Shown: positions 51,027-59,975, counted from the first letter of the stretch. The stretch is 64,000 nucleotides of DNA from Kriegella sp965368185 (GCA_965368185.1 CBDULZ010000003.1:1-64000); one strand, 5' to 3'. Notes: generated from the letters alone by a model not told the origin. Translations and numbers: made by a program.

Positions 51027-51881
51027 ATGAAAAAAATATTGATTCCCACCGATTTTTCCGATAACGCTTGGAACGCCATTTCTTATGCCCTGCAGTTTTT
51101 TAAGAACGAAAAGTGTATATTTTATTTTCTACATACCTACACTCCTATTTTTTATCGGATGGACTATGCCATGGGAGGCCCTGCTTTCAGTGCAATTCCC
51201 GATCTGGAAGTGGACGTTGCCTTGGCCGGACTGGAAAAAACAATGGAAGATGTTAAGGAACAATACCCCAATCCGAACCATGTTTTCGAAATCGTATCGG
51301 CCTTCAATACGCTGACCGACGAGATCAACGAACTTACCAAAAAAAAGAATATCGATTTGGTCGTCATGGGAACAAAGGGAGCGACCGGTGCCAAACAGTT
51401 GTTCTTGGGCTCCAGCACGGTATTTGTCATCCGCAAGGTAAAAGTACCGGTACTCGTGATTCCTGAAAATTGCAAATTTGTACCCGTTAAAAAAGTACTG
51501 TTCCCTTCCGACTTTTCCGCACCCTATAAGAAAGATGAAGTATATAACGTCATCGAAATGGTCAAAATGCACGGCGGCGATATAACGGTGTTACATGTAA
51601 ACGATGAATATGACCTGTCCGAAGGTCAAAAGCGGTACAAACAGGTTTTGCTGAAACATCTCAAAAACCTGCCCTACGAATATGTAGAAGTCAAAGACAA
51701 AGTCATGCCCAATGCCATTCTCGAATATATCGACGAAAATAATATCGACCTGTTGGCAATGATGAACCGCGGCCACTCCTTTTTTGAGCGGATTCTCATA
51801 AAACAAAATATCGACCAGATCGGGTTCCATGTACATATACCGTTTTTGGTCGTGCGTGATACGGCCGAAATTGAAAAATAA
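51027..51881 (+). CDS. Tandem-domain universal stress protein
   Basis: The frame is open from 50880, upstream of the predicted transcription start, so the ATG at 51027 (MKKILIPTDFSDNAWNAISY) is used, giving 284 residues. Domain one has the ATP loop GTKGATGAKQLFLGSST. Domain two ends HSFFERILIKQNIDQI. It is the first gene of a three-USP operon; six bases separate it from the next. Confidence 0.93.
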   Translation: MKKILIPTDFSDNAWNAISYALQFFKNEKCIFYFLHTYTPIFYRMDYAMGGPAFSAIPDLEVDVALAGLEKTMEDVKEQYPNPNHVFEIVSAFNTLTDEINELTKKKNIDLVVMGTKGATGAKQLFLGSSTVFVIRKVKVPVLVIPENCKFVPVKKVLFPSDFSAPYKKDEVYNVIEMVKMHGGDITVLHVNDEYDLSEGQKRYKQVLLKHLKNLPYEYVEVKDKVMPNAILEYIDENNIDLLAMMNRGHSFFERILIKQNIDQIGFHVHIPFLVVRDTAEIEK

Positions 51882-51887
51882 AGCATT

Positions 51888-52736
51888 ATGAAACGCATCC
51901 TTCTTCCCACCGATTTTTCGAAAAACGCTTGGAACGCCCTGTTCACGGCAGTAAAGCTTTATGCGGATGTCACCTGTCATTTTTATCTGTTAAATGCACA
52001 CGAACTCAGTTTTGCAAATCTTTTGGGTCATAAAGGGAAGCAACGCCTGGGAGTCATTTACGACTCCATGGAGGCCTATTCCAATCAGGAACTGGACAAA
52101 GTGCTCGACTACCTCAAAAAGAACCATAAAAACAGCAGACACACTTTTGAGAAGGTTTCCAGAACCGATGATCTTGAATCGGCCATCAAAGAAATGGTTC
52201 TCAAAAATGACATCGAAATGATCATCTTGGGCACTCAAGGTGCAACGGGCGCAAAAGAAGTCTATATGGGCAGCCATGCGGTAAAGGTCATCAAGGCCAT
52301 ACGTAACCGCCCCATAATTGCCGTACCCGAAAACCATGACCTACAACGACTGAAGCGCATCGTTTTTCCGACCGATTTTACGAAACCATACGAAAGCTTT
52401 GAACTAAAACCCTTGATTGAACTTGCATCGCTTTGGAAAACCAAAATAACGGTCTTTCAGGTAGGACAGGAATTTCTAATGAACGACACACAGATTGCAA
52501 ATCAGGAACTTTTGGTCAAACGGTTCGGAGCGATAGCGCACGATTTCAGAGAAGTGGAATTCAAGACTAGTGTGACCGAGGCCATCGGCGATTTTGCCAA
52601 AGAGCAAAAGGCCGATATGGTTGCATTCATACATTATAAGCACACCTTTATGGAAAAACTGACCCGTGAACCTGTGGTCAAGAAAGTTGCCTTTCATAGC
52701 GGGATACCCTTGTTGATCCTGCCCGAGCTATCCTAA
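51888..52736 (+). CDS. Tandem-domain universal stress protein
   Basis: The 282-residue protein opens ILLPTDFSKNAWNALFTAV. The ATP loop is GTQGATGAKEVYMGSHA. Domain two ends HTFMEKLTREPVVKKV. It is the middle gene of the three-USP operon, with a 25-base gap to the next. Confidence 0.93.
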   Translation: MKRILLPTDFSKNAWNALFTAVKLYADVTCHFYLLNAHELSFANLLGHKGKQRLGVIYDSMEAYSNQELDKVLDYLKKNHKNSRHTFEKVSRTDDLESAIKEMVLKNDIEMIILGTQGATGAKEVYMGSHAVKVIKAIRNRPIIAVPENHDLQRLKRIVFPTDFTKPYESFELKPLIELASLWKTKITVFQVGQEFLMNDTQIANQELLVKRFGAIAHDFREVEFKTSVTEAIGDFAKEQKADMVAFIHYKHTFMEKLTREPVVKKVAFHSGIPLLILPELS

Positions 52737-52761
52737 AAAATAATCCGTAAATAACAAACAC

Positions 52762-53571
52762 ATGAAAAAGATTTTATTGCCCACCGATTTTTCCAAAAAT
52801 GCCCGAAAAGCCATCGATTATGCACTTTATCTTTTTGAAAAAGAAGCATGTACATTTTATCTGCTACATGCCTACTATAGTGCGCCTTCGGCACCTGGCA
52901 ATAAAATGACGGCCCAAAAAGACCTAGAGCAACTCGTACGAACATTGCAAAATAAAAACAACCCGAACCACCGTTTTAAAGGGGTGTTGGAAAGCGATTC
53001 CGTAATCAACTTGATTAACAGAACCGTTATTGACAATACTGTACATTTTATTTTTATGGGTACCAAAGGGTCTTCGGCCCTCCGTGAGATATTCATGGGC
53101 GGCAACACCACCGATGTTTTAAAATACCTCGTTCCTGCTTGCCCTGTTGTCGCCGTTCCCGATGGGTATGATTACGACTTGCCCGACGAAATCGTTTTTG
53201 CCACCGATTTTAAACATGCCTTCAAAAAACCTGAACTGGCTCCGTTGATCACTCTAGCAAAACTTTGGAATTCTAAATTGAACGTGGTACACATCCACGC
53301 GGAAAAAGAATTGGACCATGACCAAAAAAAGAATAAAGAGCTGCTTAAAAATCGTCTAAAGCGATTAAAATCAGGCTTTATGGAAATAACAATGGAAGAT
53401 ACGATTGCTGGCACATTACGCAATTTAGAACGGGAGAATCCAGCAATCGGTATGGTGGCCCTTTTAAAGACAAAGCACGGATTCTTTCAAAAACTGTTGC
53501 GTGAACCTGTCATTCGAAATATGGCCTTTCACACTGAAGTGCCGCTATTGGTGCTTCCCATGGTACCATAA
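52762..53571 (+). CDS. Tandem-domain universal stress protein
   Basis: The 269-residue protein opens ILLPTDFSKNARKAIDYAL. In its ATP loop (GTKGSSALREIFMGGNT) the usual G-S is G-G, so nucleotide binding may be altered. Domain two ends HGFFQKLLREPVIRNM. It is the last gene of the operon; decayed genes follow. Confidence 0.92.
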   Translation: MKKILLPTDFSKNARKAIDYALYLFEKEACTFYLLHAYYSAPSAPGNKMTAQKDLEQLVRTLQNKNNPNHRFKGVLESDSVINLINRTVIDNTVHFIFMGTKGSSALREIFMGGNTTDVLKYLVPACPVVAVPDGYDYDLPDEIVFATDFKHAFKKPELAPLITLAKLWNSKLNVVHIHAEKELDHDQKKNKELLKNRLKRLKSGFMEITMEDTIAGTLRNLERENPAIGMVALLKTKHGFFQKLLREPVIRNMAFHTEVPLLVLPMVP

Positions 53572-53586
53572 GGGAATGTTTGCAAA

Positions 53587-54090
53587 TCATCCACAAAAAC
53601 TGAGGATATAGTTTACTCTTTGTTCGTTTTCCAGTTTACCCAGCTCAAGGAATTCTATCCCGTACTAGGTCTTAAAATGGTGGTCATGAAGGAATTTCCG
53701 GTTAAGATGATGCCATTCCACATTCGTAATGTGCAATATTCCCTTTATATCCCATTCGCAAGGAAACAACAGTTTTTTGTAGAAAATATTCGGCGTGCCA
53801 ATATAGAAGATATCGGCATCGCACAATACTTCGGCATACGAATCGGTCGGATGTTGAGACATTTTTGTCGCTAGGGTAACCGGCCTTATTAAGACATGCC
53901 AAGGCCAATGATTTAACGATGTTTTCATGGTCTCGTACTTTTTTGAAAATTCGGTATCATGAAACCACGCCGCAATGATGATCTGTTCGATTTCTTCTTT
54001 GGTCAATTGCATGTAATTGGTAATGACCTTGAAGTTCGAGACGACTTCTTTTTTGGAGGCATCATAATACTGCTCTGAAATAATAAAGTT
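53587..54090 (-). pseudogene. HD-domain phosphohydrolase remnant
   Basis: The minus strand reads QYYDASKKEVVSNFKVITNY, then MQLTKEEIEQIIIAAWFHDT (the HD motif), then AEVLCDADIFYIGT with the late aspartate. It meets an in-frame TAG (53667-53665) and continues FLELGKLENEQRVNYILSF to the TGA at 53589-53587. The N-terminal histidine region is missing and the fragment is joined directly to a USP remnant, pointing to a deletion. Confidence 0.7.
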
Positions 54091-54094
54091 GGTG

Positions 54095-54460
54095 GTTGCC
54101 TTCCCTGAAACTCAGAAGCGAAACCTCGCCATACGATCCCATTTTTTTAACAAGACCCTGACGGGACTATTTTTTGAGGGTGCCCTTGTGCTCCCTTTCT
54201 CACTTGTCGACCACATCGGCATTCACATCGTTGAGATAGACCTTGAGCGATTCGAAAATATCACAAAAAGAATAGCTTAAATTCCATTCTTTCGAAGGTT
54301 ACTTTTTGTTCGAGAAGTTCTTTGAACCATTCCATCCGTGTTTCTCCCTCGTATTCATCTTTGGTAATAATGTGCATCACCTTTATTTCGATATCAAAGA
54401 CCTTGGCCTTTGGTCGAACTCATCGCAATAGGTAAGGTTATGGTTTTCTGCTGTCATGAC
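54095..54460 (-). pseudogene. Universal stress protein C-terminal remnant
   Basis: On the minus strand, codons for KVFDIEIKVMHIITKDEYEG, then TRMEWFKELLEQKVTFERME and DIFESLKVYLNDVNADVV are followed by stops and end GEVSLLSF. These align with domain two of the USP at 40292-41146 (MAWFKNMLRQKVDYENV; DILETLQNYVNEIKPDM; GHVPLLSY). The first domain is gone. Several frameshifts and stops are present. Confidence 0.7.
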
Positions 54461-54499
54461 AATTGGTTTTCAGGCTTCTTCTTTCCCCGTTTAGAATAA

Positions 54500-54835
54500 T
54501 TTCGCAATGATAACGTCGCAACTGAACACAATACTACTGATCAATAGGTTAAAAGTAGTCTTCGTCTACAGCTGTGCCAGAACCGCACCATTGTAGGCCA
54601 TACAGGATATGGTTACCAAAAAGAGTTAGGCCAATTTAGAAAATGTCGCCCAATCGTTGATCAACAACAGTATTGCCGCGTCTGATCCGATACAACTTTG
54701 GGGTAATATGGCAATAGAAGCACAACCCGTTTGTTCTTTCTTGAATTCGGCCAGCAAACTGTTGTATAGTTTTGAAATTGGATTCATTGATTTTTCAGAC
54801 CCAGAACGGGTCTTCGGCATGTAATTTTGAAATTA
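54500..54835 (-). pseudogene. Small membrane protein remnant
   Basis: Reading from about 54785, the minus strand gives MNPISKLYNSLLAEFKKEQT, then GCASIAILPQSCIGSDAAIL and LLINDWATFSKLA, a stop, and then LFLVTISCMAYNGAVLAQL in another frame. This is a two- to three-helix membrane protein conserved in flavobacteria, with at least two disruptions. Function unknown. Confidence 0.55.
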
Positions 54836-55215
54836 TTCTTGACTGTTCTTCTGTGGCAACTTTTTGTATTTGGTTAAGGAGTACCCTTTCCTCGAACCGG
54901 ATGTGCCGTTCAAGTTCTTCCTTAATCAAGCTGATGGATTTGGAGACTTCTTCCGAATCGTTAAAAAGCCAAATGAGCCTTTTATGTTGGGAAATTGCTT
55001 TTTCGACCTATTCGATTTCGCTGCCCAAAATGTTAAAAATGTGTTTTTTCTCTATTTCTAAATGGGGAATCAAATGGGTTTCATAAAACCAGTCGGCATA
55101 GCGTTTTATTCTTTAAGGCTCGATCCTTTTTGAAAAACCCCTGCGTATTTTACAACAAAGAAGCAGGCCGTGATGATGTTCACGCCTCACTCCTTGTTAT
55201 GTTTTATCACGTGTT
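54798..55215 (-). pseudogene. Hemerythrin-like protein remnant
   Basis: The minus strand reads REHHHGLLLC, a TAA, then RIKRYADWFYETHLIPHLEI, EKKHIFNILGSEIE, a TAG, then KAISQHKRLIWLF and EELERHIRFEERVL. The order H-H, H-x-x-x-E, H, H-x-x-x-E is the iron-ligand set of hemerythrins. Two in-frame stops make it a recent pseudogene. Hemerythrins bind oxygen or NO, so the loss is notable beside an oxygen-type regulon. Confidence 0.75.
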
Positions 55216-55239
55216 ATGGGGGAAGTTTTCATTCGTTGA

Positions 55240-55461
55240 ACGTGTTTTAGCTGAAAGCTGCCGGTTGATTTTCCGAAATTTCCGCTTTTGGAAATAGGAT
55301 GTTGTTCTCTAAATTGCCTAGCCTTTCTCTACTACAATAACAACTACTTTGGTACTGTAGTGCGGGGGCATTGTCATACCTGACAGCCCTTTGATCTGTT
55401 TTACCTTGTACGTATTGCCGACAGCTAAATATATAAGTTCGGGTTTGTTTATTACCTTCAT
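55240..55461 (-). pseudogene. Cupin-like protein remnant
   Basis: From the ATG at 55461 the minus strand reads MKVINKPELIYLAVGNTYKV, then GLSGMTMPPHYSTKVVVIVV and EKG, followed by a TAG. The PPH and the strand pattern are those of a small cupin. The metal-binding second motif cannot be read beyond the stop. Confidence 0.5.
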
Positions 55462-55465
55462 AGTG

Positions 55466-56371
55466 CTATGTTTTAGATTCTCCCCAAGTTTCTTTTTCGT
55501 TTTTTGACCACAACGTCGGGAAGAATTTGCGTTGTTGGTATTTGGGGTGTAGGTATTTTTTCCATTCCGAACTTCCGGTCGCGGCCTTGTTTTCCCCTTT
55601 TCGATTCAGGTAATGTTCCGCTGTACTTAAATGTACCAACGGCCATTCGACATTGTACAGGCGGTCGAATTCCCTTAGTTTTGCCTTTAATTCGGATGAA
55701 GGATTTTTAATGCATAACACTTTATCTTCCACAGTTTTTCCTTGTACTTTAATTGCTAGACCCACAAAACTCTCCAGATATTTTTCTTCAAATTGAATCA
55801 GTGTCAAGCTTTTTTTGCCCGTTTTTCGGTTCAATCCGGCATCGATCCAGTAAATCTGTTCAAAATAATCACTGATTACAGGATTGGCGGGAAGGCGCTT
55901 TTTTCCTTCATCGTTCACTAGATTTTCCAAACGCGTGCATAGAATTTCAATATAGCGGAACTGTGCACTTTGAAACCCGCTTGCAGGGGTCAATGTTTTC
56001 CTGAATTCGTTATAATCATCATAGTCCATTCCATCTTTCATAATATCGAATGAGGTAATCAACATCAATGTATATCGGTTCAATCTACCAATTTTGACCA
56101 TTAAAAGTTCTTCAATAACGTTTTCGGCTTCTATAATTTGTTCCAGCTCGTGCCGCATCATTTTGAGCAAGAGTTCGGTCACTTGGTGGTACATGATAAA
56201 AATGGTCTCGTCCTTAAAGAGGGTACGCGGTTTTTGAAGGGAAAGCAGGGTATCGACCTCAATATAATCCCAATAGGTAATAGGTTTGGAATGTAGCAGC
56301 CCTTGAAAATAGGTTTCGGGGTTTTCACCGAGTTGGTGATATTTTTGTTGAATTTTTTTGTTGGTATCCAA
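55466..56371 (-). CDS. kynA: Tryptophan 2,3-dioxygenase
   Basis: The 301-residue heme enzyme opens the indole ring of tryptophan, the first step of the kynurenine pathway. Family landmarks are all present: FIMYHQVTELLLKMMRHEL, FDIMKDGMDYDDYNEFR, LTPASGFQSAQFRYIE, WPLVHLSTAEHYL and ATGSSEWKKYLHPKYQQR. No other kynurenine gene is nearby. It has no FNR-type promoter. Confidence 0.9.
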   Translation of the reverse strand: MDTNKKIQQKYHQLGENPETYFQGLLHSKPITYWDYIEVDTLLSLQKPRTLFKDETIFIMYHQVTELLLKMMRHELEQIIEAENVIEELLMVKIGRLNRYTLMLITSFDIMKDGMDYDDYNEFRKTLTPASGFQSAQFRYIEILCTRLENLVNDEGKKRLPANPVISDYFEQIYWIDAGLNRKTGKKSLTLIQFEEKYLESFVGLAIKVQGKTVEDKVLCIKNPSSELKAKLREFDRLYNVEWPLVHLSTAEHYLNRKGENKAATGSSEWKKYLHPKYQQRKFFPTLWSKNEKETWGESKT

Positions 56372-56424
56372 GGGTTCTATTTTTATTGTGACAAATTTGT
56401 CCGATTTAAAGTGAATTTTTTTTT

Positions 56425-56869
56425 TTACCTTTTCAAGCAGGTTAATTCCACTTCAAGGCCTGCGGTCATTTCATAGAGACTGGTGTTTTCAAGCATATAT
56501 CTTAAATCGTCCCTTATTTGAACGAATTTGTGGTGTACGGGGCAAGGTTTGTTCGCGTTGCATTTTCTTAATCCCGGGCCGCAACCCATATAAACATTAT
56601 CGCCATCGATGGCAAGTACGATATCGCTAAGTTTTATTTGATTGATATCCGCTTTTTTGAATTTCAAAACCTCCAGCAGCTCCTTGAACCGAACCGACGA
56701 TTACATTTCTTGACAATTGTTGTATAATTTTAGCGGTAAACGCTACCGGGGTATCGATTTCTTCCGCAATTTCCATTAAACTTATCCCCCTGGCCTCCAA
56801 GGATTGTGAGGCGATGTAGCTCGCTGCCCTTTTACCATATTCACATGCTTTTAAAAACATCAAGATTGG
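56425..56869 (-). pseudogene. Rrf2 family Fe-S regulator, frameshifted
   Basis: From the ATG at 56869 (MFLKACEYGKRAASYIASQS) the frame gives an Rrf2 winged helix (GISLMEIAEEIDTPVAFTAK; GAAGGFEI). Near 56660, in GAAATTCAAAAAAG, one base too many shifts the frame. The C-terminal half (KADINQIKLSDIVLAIDGD and CGPGLRKCNANKPCPVH) lies in the other frame and ends at 56425. The three cysteines (C-x6-C-x5-C) are the cluster ligands of IscR/NsrR-type sensors. An indel, real or an assembly error, breaks the gene. A perfect inverted repeat upstream (56904-56927) is its likely operator. Confidence 0.8.
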
Positions 56870-56903
56870 TTTTAAAATCGATGACAAAGATAATGGCATT
56901 TCT

Positions 56904-56927
56904 AATTCGGACAAAATTATCCGAATT
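56904..56927 (-). promoter_or_regulatory. Candidate Rrf2 operator
   Basis: AATTCGGA (56904-56911) and TCCGAATT (56920-56927) form perfect 8-bp arms with an 8-base AT-rich spacer, 35 bases before the Rrf2 start. The dyad size suits an Rrf2 dimer acting on its own gene. A partial match (TTTGTCCGATTTAAA, 56396-56410) occurs before the tryptophan dioxygenase gene. Confidence 0.6.
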
Positions 56928-56977
56928 AAATTTTGAAATCGGGTGTTTAAAGGGTTTAACCGGCCTTACATATGAAA

Positions 56978-57874
56978 TTAGAATCTTAGGAGCTCGGTCA
57001 TAATACCAAAGCGGATAATATCCAACTGATGCTGAAAATAGATGTTATAATAATCTACGCCGTGGTATAGTTGTACGAAAAACCCGATTTCTTCCAAAAA
57101 CTTTGGATGGTAATAAAAAGTAAGGCTTGCGTTGAACCTTTTAAAATTAAAGGTATCCCAATTGTTGATGTTGTCGATTAGCCATGTGGTTTCGGCCTTT
57201 ACCGAAAAATCGGCCTTTACGGATCCACCATGCCCCATTTTCGTGGGAAGTTTATAGGCTAAAAATGCATTGTGCCAGCGAAAGCCGCTATACGTGCCAT
57301 GGAGCTCGGCCAACATCCAACTTCGTGGATGTATTTCAAAGGAACTTTTGAAGAACTTTGTGGCGTTCAACGTTTTACTGAACCCGGTTCTTATCAACCC
57401 CAGTTCAATGAAGTTGGTGGCGAAGTTGCCGTTCTGTAGATTGATGCTACCATCGGCAACATAAAATTGGCCATCCTGCCCGTTGGAATGATGGGCGAAT
57501 TTTCCGAATAACGTATAATTGTTTGCAGAATTTTTATCCCCTGTCAAATAATAAAAAGTTACCTGTGGAATGTAACTTGGTGTTTTCACTGGGTACGAAT
57601 CTTCGTTGTACATTCGGATTGTGATCTGTGAGGTAAGCACCGCCATCAAGTTTGATTCTTTCCGTTCTCGTATGATAAAACTGGGGTTTACATTGGCCTC
57701 GAACATTAGGGGTTCCAAATTTCCGATATCCGTAGGAAATGTAATATAGCTATCACGCTGGTTGACCTGCGCTATTTTTGCCAAATCGATTATTGGAGTT
57801 GCAACAGTGTCTTGAGCATGCATCGAACCCCAAAAAAGAAGGAACACGTAAAGAATGTAATCAAACTGTTTCAT
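56978..57874 (-). CDS. Outer-membrane beta-barrel, phospholipase A (OMPLA)-like
   Basis: From the ATG at 57874, which overlaps the stop of the upstream gene by four bases, the 298-residue product has a signal peptide (ending SMHAQ). Alternating strands follow, and the motif KFAHHSNGQDGQFYVAD precedes NFIELGLIRTGF. The HxSNG motif is the catalytic His/Ser signature of OMPLA; the second half (LTFYYHPKF, FGIMTELLRF) ends in a barrel-terminal aromatic residue. I infer a lipid hydrolase or an inactive relative. Confidence 0.65.
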   Translation of the reverse strand: MKQFDYILYVFLLFWGSMHAQDTVATPIIDLAKIAQVNQRDSYITFPTDIGNLEPLMFEANVNPSFIIRERKESNLMAVLTSQITIRMYNEDSYPVKTPSYIPQVTFYYLTGDKNSANNYTLFGKFAHHSNGQDGQFYVADGSINLQNGNFATNFIELGLIRTGFSKTLNATKFFKSSFEIHPRSWMLAELHGTYSGFRWHNAFLAYKLPTKMGHGGSVKADFSVKAETTWLIDNINNWDTFNFKRFNASLTFYYHPKFLEEIGFFVQLYHGVDYYNIYFQHQLDIIRFGIMTELLRF

Positions 57875-58611
57875 CCATTTTCGCCAAACCACCATTTTGG
57901 CTTTTGTTCTTTTTTGACCAGATTGAATTTTTTGATAGCATGTGTCTTGATGTGTTCCGCCATTTCTTCTACGGAATCTGTTACAAAAAGTAGTTTCATA
58001 TCCTCGGGACTTATACTTTCATTTTCCGCCATGATCTGGATGTGTTGGCAGAGTTCCTTATGGTATTCCGAACCGAAAATGACGACAGGGAAATCCTGGA
58101 TCATCTTGGTCTGTATCAGAGTAATCGATTCGAAAAGTTCATCGAGCGTACCCATTCCCCCGGGCATAACCACAAAGGCATACGAGTACTTTATCAAAAG
58201 GAATTTTCGAACAAAAAAGTATCGGATGTCGATCCATTTATGCAGGTATGGATTCGGTTTCTGTTCAAAAGGAAGAATAATATTGCACCCCACTGAATAT
58301 CCCCCGGCCTCGTATGCCCCCTTATTCGCCGCTTCCATTATGCCGGGACCTCCACCCGTCATTACGGTAAATCCCAAATTTGCCAAAGCCGCGCCAACTT
58401 TTTCGGCCTGTTGATAATAGATATTGTCTGGCTCAAACCGTGCCGATCCAAAAACGGTAACACAAGGCCCGATAAAGTGCATTTTCCGAAAGGCCTTGAT
58501 AAAACTGAACTGTACCCTGAAGGTAAAGAACAGTTCCTTGAAGCGAGAAAGTGGTCCGCGTAGAAATTTGGATTCCTCGGTCTGCAGGCGATTGTTATTG
58601 TTGTTTTCCAT
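57871..58611 (-). CDS. LOG family protein (TIGR00730)
   Basis: The 246-residue Rossmann-like protein has the family motifs GGGPGIMEAANKGAYEAGG and PGGMGTLDELFE. Plant and bacterial LOG enzymes hydrolyse nucleoside 5'-monophosphates at the glycosidic bond; annotations as lysine decarboxylase are wrong. It overlaps the start of the OMPLA-like gene. The gap 58612-58850 holds decayed repeats only (TACTGCATACTGTCTCCACC). Confidence 0.88.
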   Translation of the reverse strand: MENNNNNRLQTEESKFLRGPLSRFKELFFTFRVQFSFIKAFRKMHFIGPCVTVFGSARFEPDNIYYQQAEKVGAALANLGFTVMTGGGPGIMEAANKGAYEAGGYSVGCNIILPFEQKPNPYLHKWIDIRYFFVRKFLLIKYSYAFVVMPGGMGTLDELFESITLIQTKMIQDFPVVIFGSEYHKELCQHIQIMAENESISPEDMKLLFVTDSVEEMAEHIKTHAIKKFNLVKKEQKPKWWFGENG

Positions 58612-58850
58612 GATATAATGTATGTTTAAGTGTCAAGCTCAAATTGAAAAATGCTGTCGGTTACCAGTCAACGATAACGGTGCCGTTTTCCAGCTTCAAA
58701 CCTTTATACTGCATACTGTCTCCACCGCAACTGCTTACTTTTTAATCTTGTTTACTCGATAATCGCGGTTTGAATGCTCCGAGGCTTGCCCCCAAGTTGT
58801 TTACTGATTCTAGTCTCCAGTTCTTTATTCTTTTCTTTATTTTCTATTTT

Positions 58851-59972
58851 TCAAGTAACCTTTTTATAGCTCCATACCGCCAAGGCATTGATCAATAAGG
58901 CATAGATTCCCAATTTTATCAACTGCGGGGAGATGTCCTTCAGGGAAGAACCTTTCAGCATGACCATACGCACCACTTCTACAAAATATTTTACGGGGTT
59001 GAACTCCGTGATAAACTGCGCCCACACCGGCATACTTTCTAAAGGCGTAAAAAGCCCACTCATCAGAATAAAGATCACGGCAAAGAACCACGCCAGAAAC
59101 ATGGCCTGTTGTTGTGTCTCTGTAAAATTGGAGATGAACAGCCCAATGCCCAAGACGACGAGCAGATATACCGAGGCAAATAAAAATAAAAGGACCGGAT
59201 TCCCCACCATAGGAATATCGAATGCAATTTTAGCGATAATCAGCCCTATTACGAGTTCCGCAATTCCCAAGATCCAGAAGGGTGTGAGTTTTCCTATGAT
59301 GAATTGGTATTTTTTGATCGGTGTAACATTGATCTGTTCCAAAGTGCCGAGCTCTTTTTCCCGAACAATGTTCATTCCCGCCAGAAAAAGGGCTACCATG
59401 GTAACCAGCAACACCAAGATTCCCGGTACCATAAACGTTTTGTAGTTGAGTTCGGGGTTGAACCAAAAAAGTGAAATAGCGTTTACTTTTTTAGGCCTTT
59501 GTTTTATGTCTGCCGGGCTCATCAATTGTACCTGTACGGATTGGTTAAAATCCTTGATAATGGAGGTTACATAAATATTCTCCACCGCCGCCGCGGAACC
59601 GTTGATAGCATTGATGGTAACCAACAGATTTGATTTTTTTTCCTTTTGTAGATTGCGCGCAAAATATTGGGGTATGTGCAGCACTACATCAACCGTACCC
59701 TGTTGCATGGCCTCTTTCGCCTTATTTTCCGAGGTGTACATAGCAATAAAATCGAATTGGGCAGAGGCCTTGAACTTGCTCAACAACTCCCTAGAATAAG
59801 AAGTCTTGTCCATATCGATGGCCGAGAACTTGATGTTCTTTACCTCATAGGAAGCGGCGTTGGCCAAGATCAACAACTGTATAACAGGTAACATAAAGAT
59901 GATGACCAACATGGGCCTGTTGCGGAAGATCTGCTTGAATTCCTTTACCAATATGAAGTTTATCGTACGCAT
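58851..59972 (-). CDS. ABC-2 type exporter permease (YbhR-like)
   Basis: This 373-residue membrane protein has an N-terminal helix, a large periplasmic domain and five further helices: MPVIQLLILANAASYEVKNI, and MFLAWFFAVIFILMSGLFTP with LESMP, the ABC-2 signature. It is the last gene of a five-part exporter operon, three bases after its partner permease. Confidence 0.9.
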   Translation of the reverse strand: MRTINFILVKEFKQIFRNRPMLVIIFMLPVIQLLILANAASYEVKNIKFSAIDMDKTSYSRELLSKFKASAQFDFIAMYTSENKAKEAMQQGTVDVVLHIPQYFARNLQKEKKSNLLVTINAINGSAAAVENIYVTSIIKDFNQSVQVQLMSPADIKQRPKKVNAISLFWFNPELNYKTFMVPGILVLLVTMVALFLAGMNIVREKELGTLEQINVTPIKKYQFIIGKLTPFWILGIAELVIGLIIAKIAFDIPMVGNPVLLFLFASVYLLVVLGIGLFISNFTETQQQAMFLAWFFAVIFILMSGLFTPLESMPVWAQFITEFNPVKYFVEVVRMVMLKGSSLKDISPQLIKLGIYALLINALAVWSYKKVT

Positions 59973-59975
59973 GTG

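Noticed and set aside
54089..54280. Plus-strand 63-codon frame
   Set aside because: It is the shadow of a minus-strand USP remnant that aligns with the USP at 40292.
56389..56402. TGACAAATTTGTCC before the tryptophan dioxygenase gene as an FNR-type site
   Set aside because: The half-site spacing is wrong (TGA-n6 is followed by TGT), and the symmetry centre differs; it may belong to an Rrf2-type operator.
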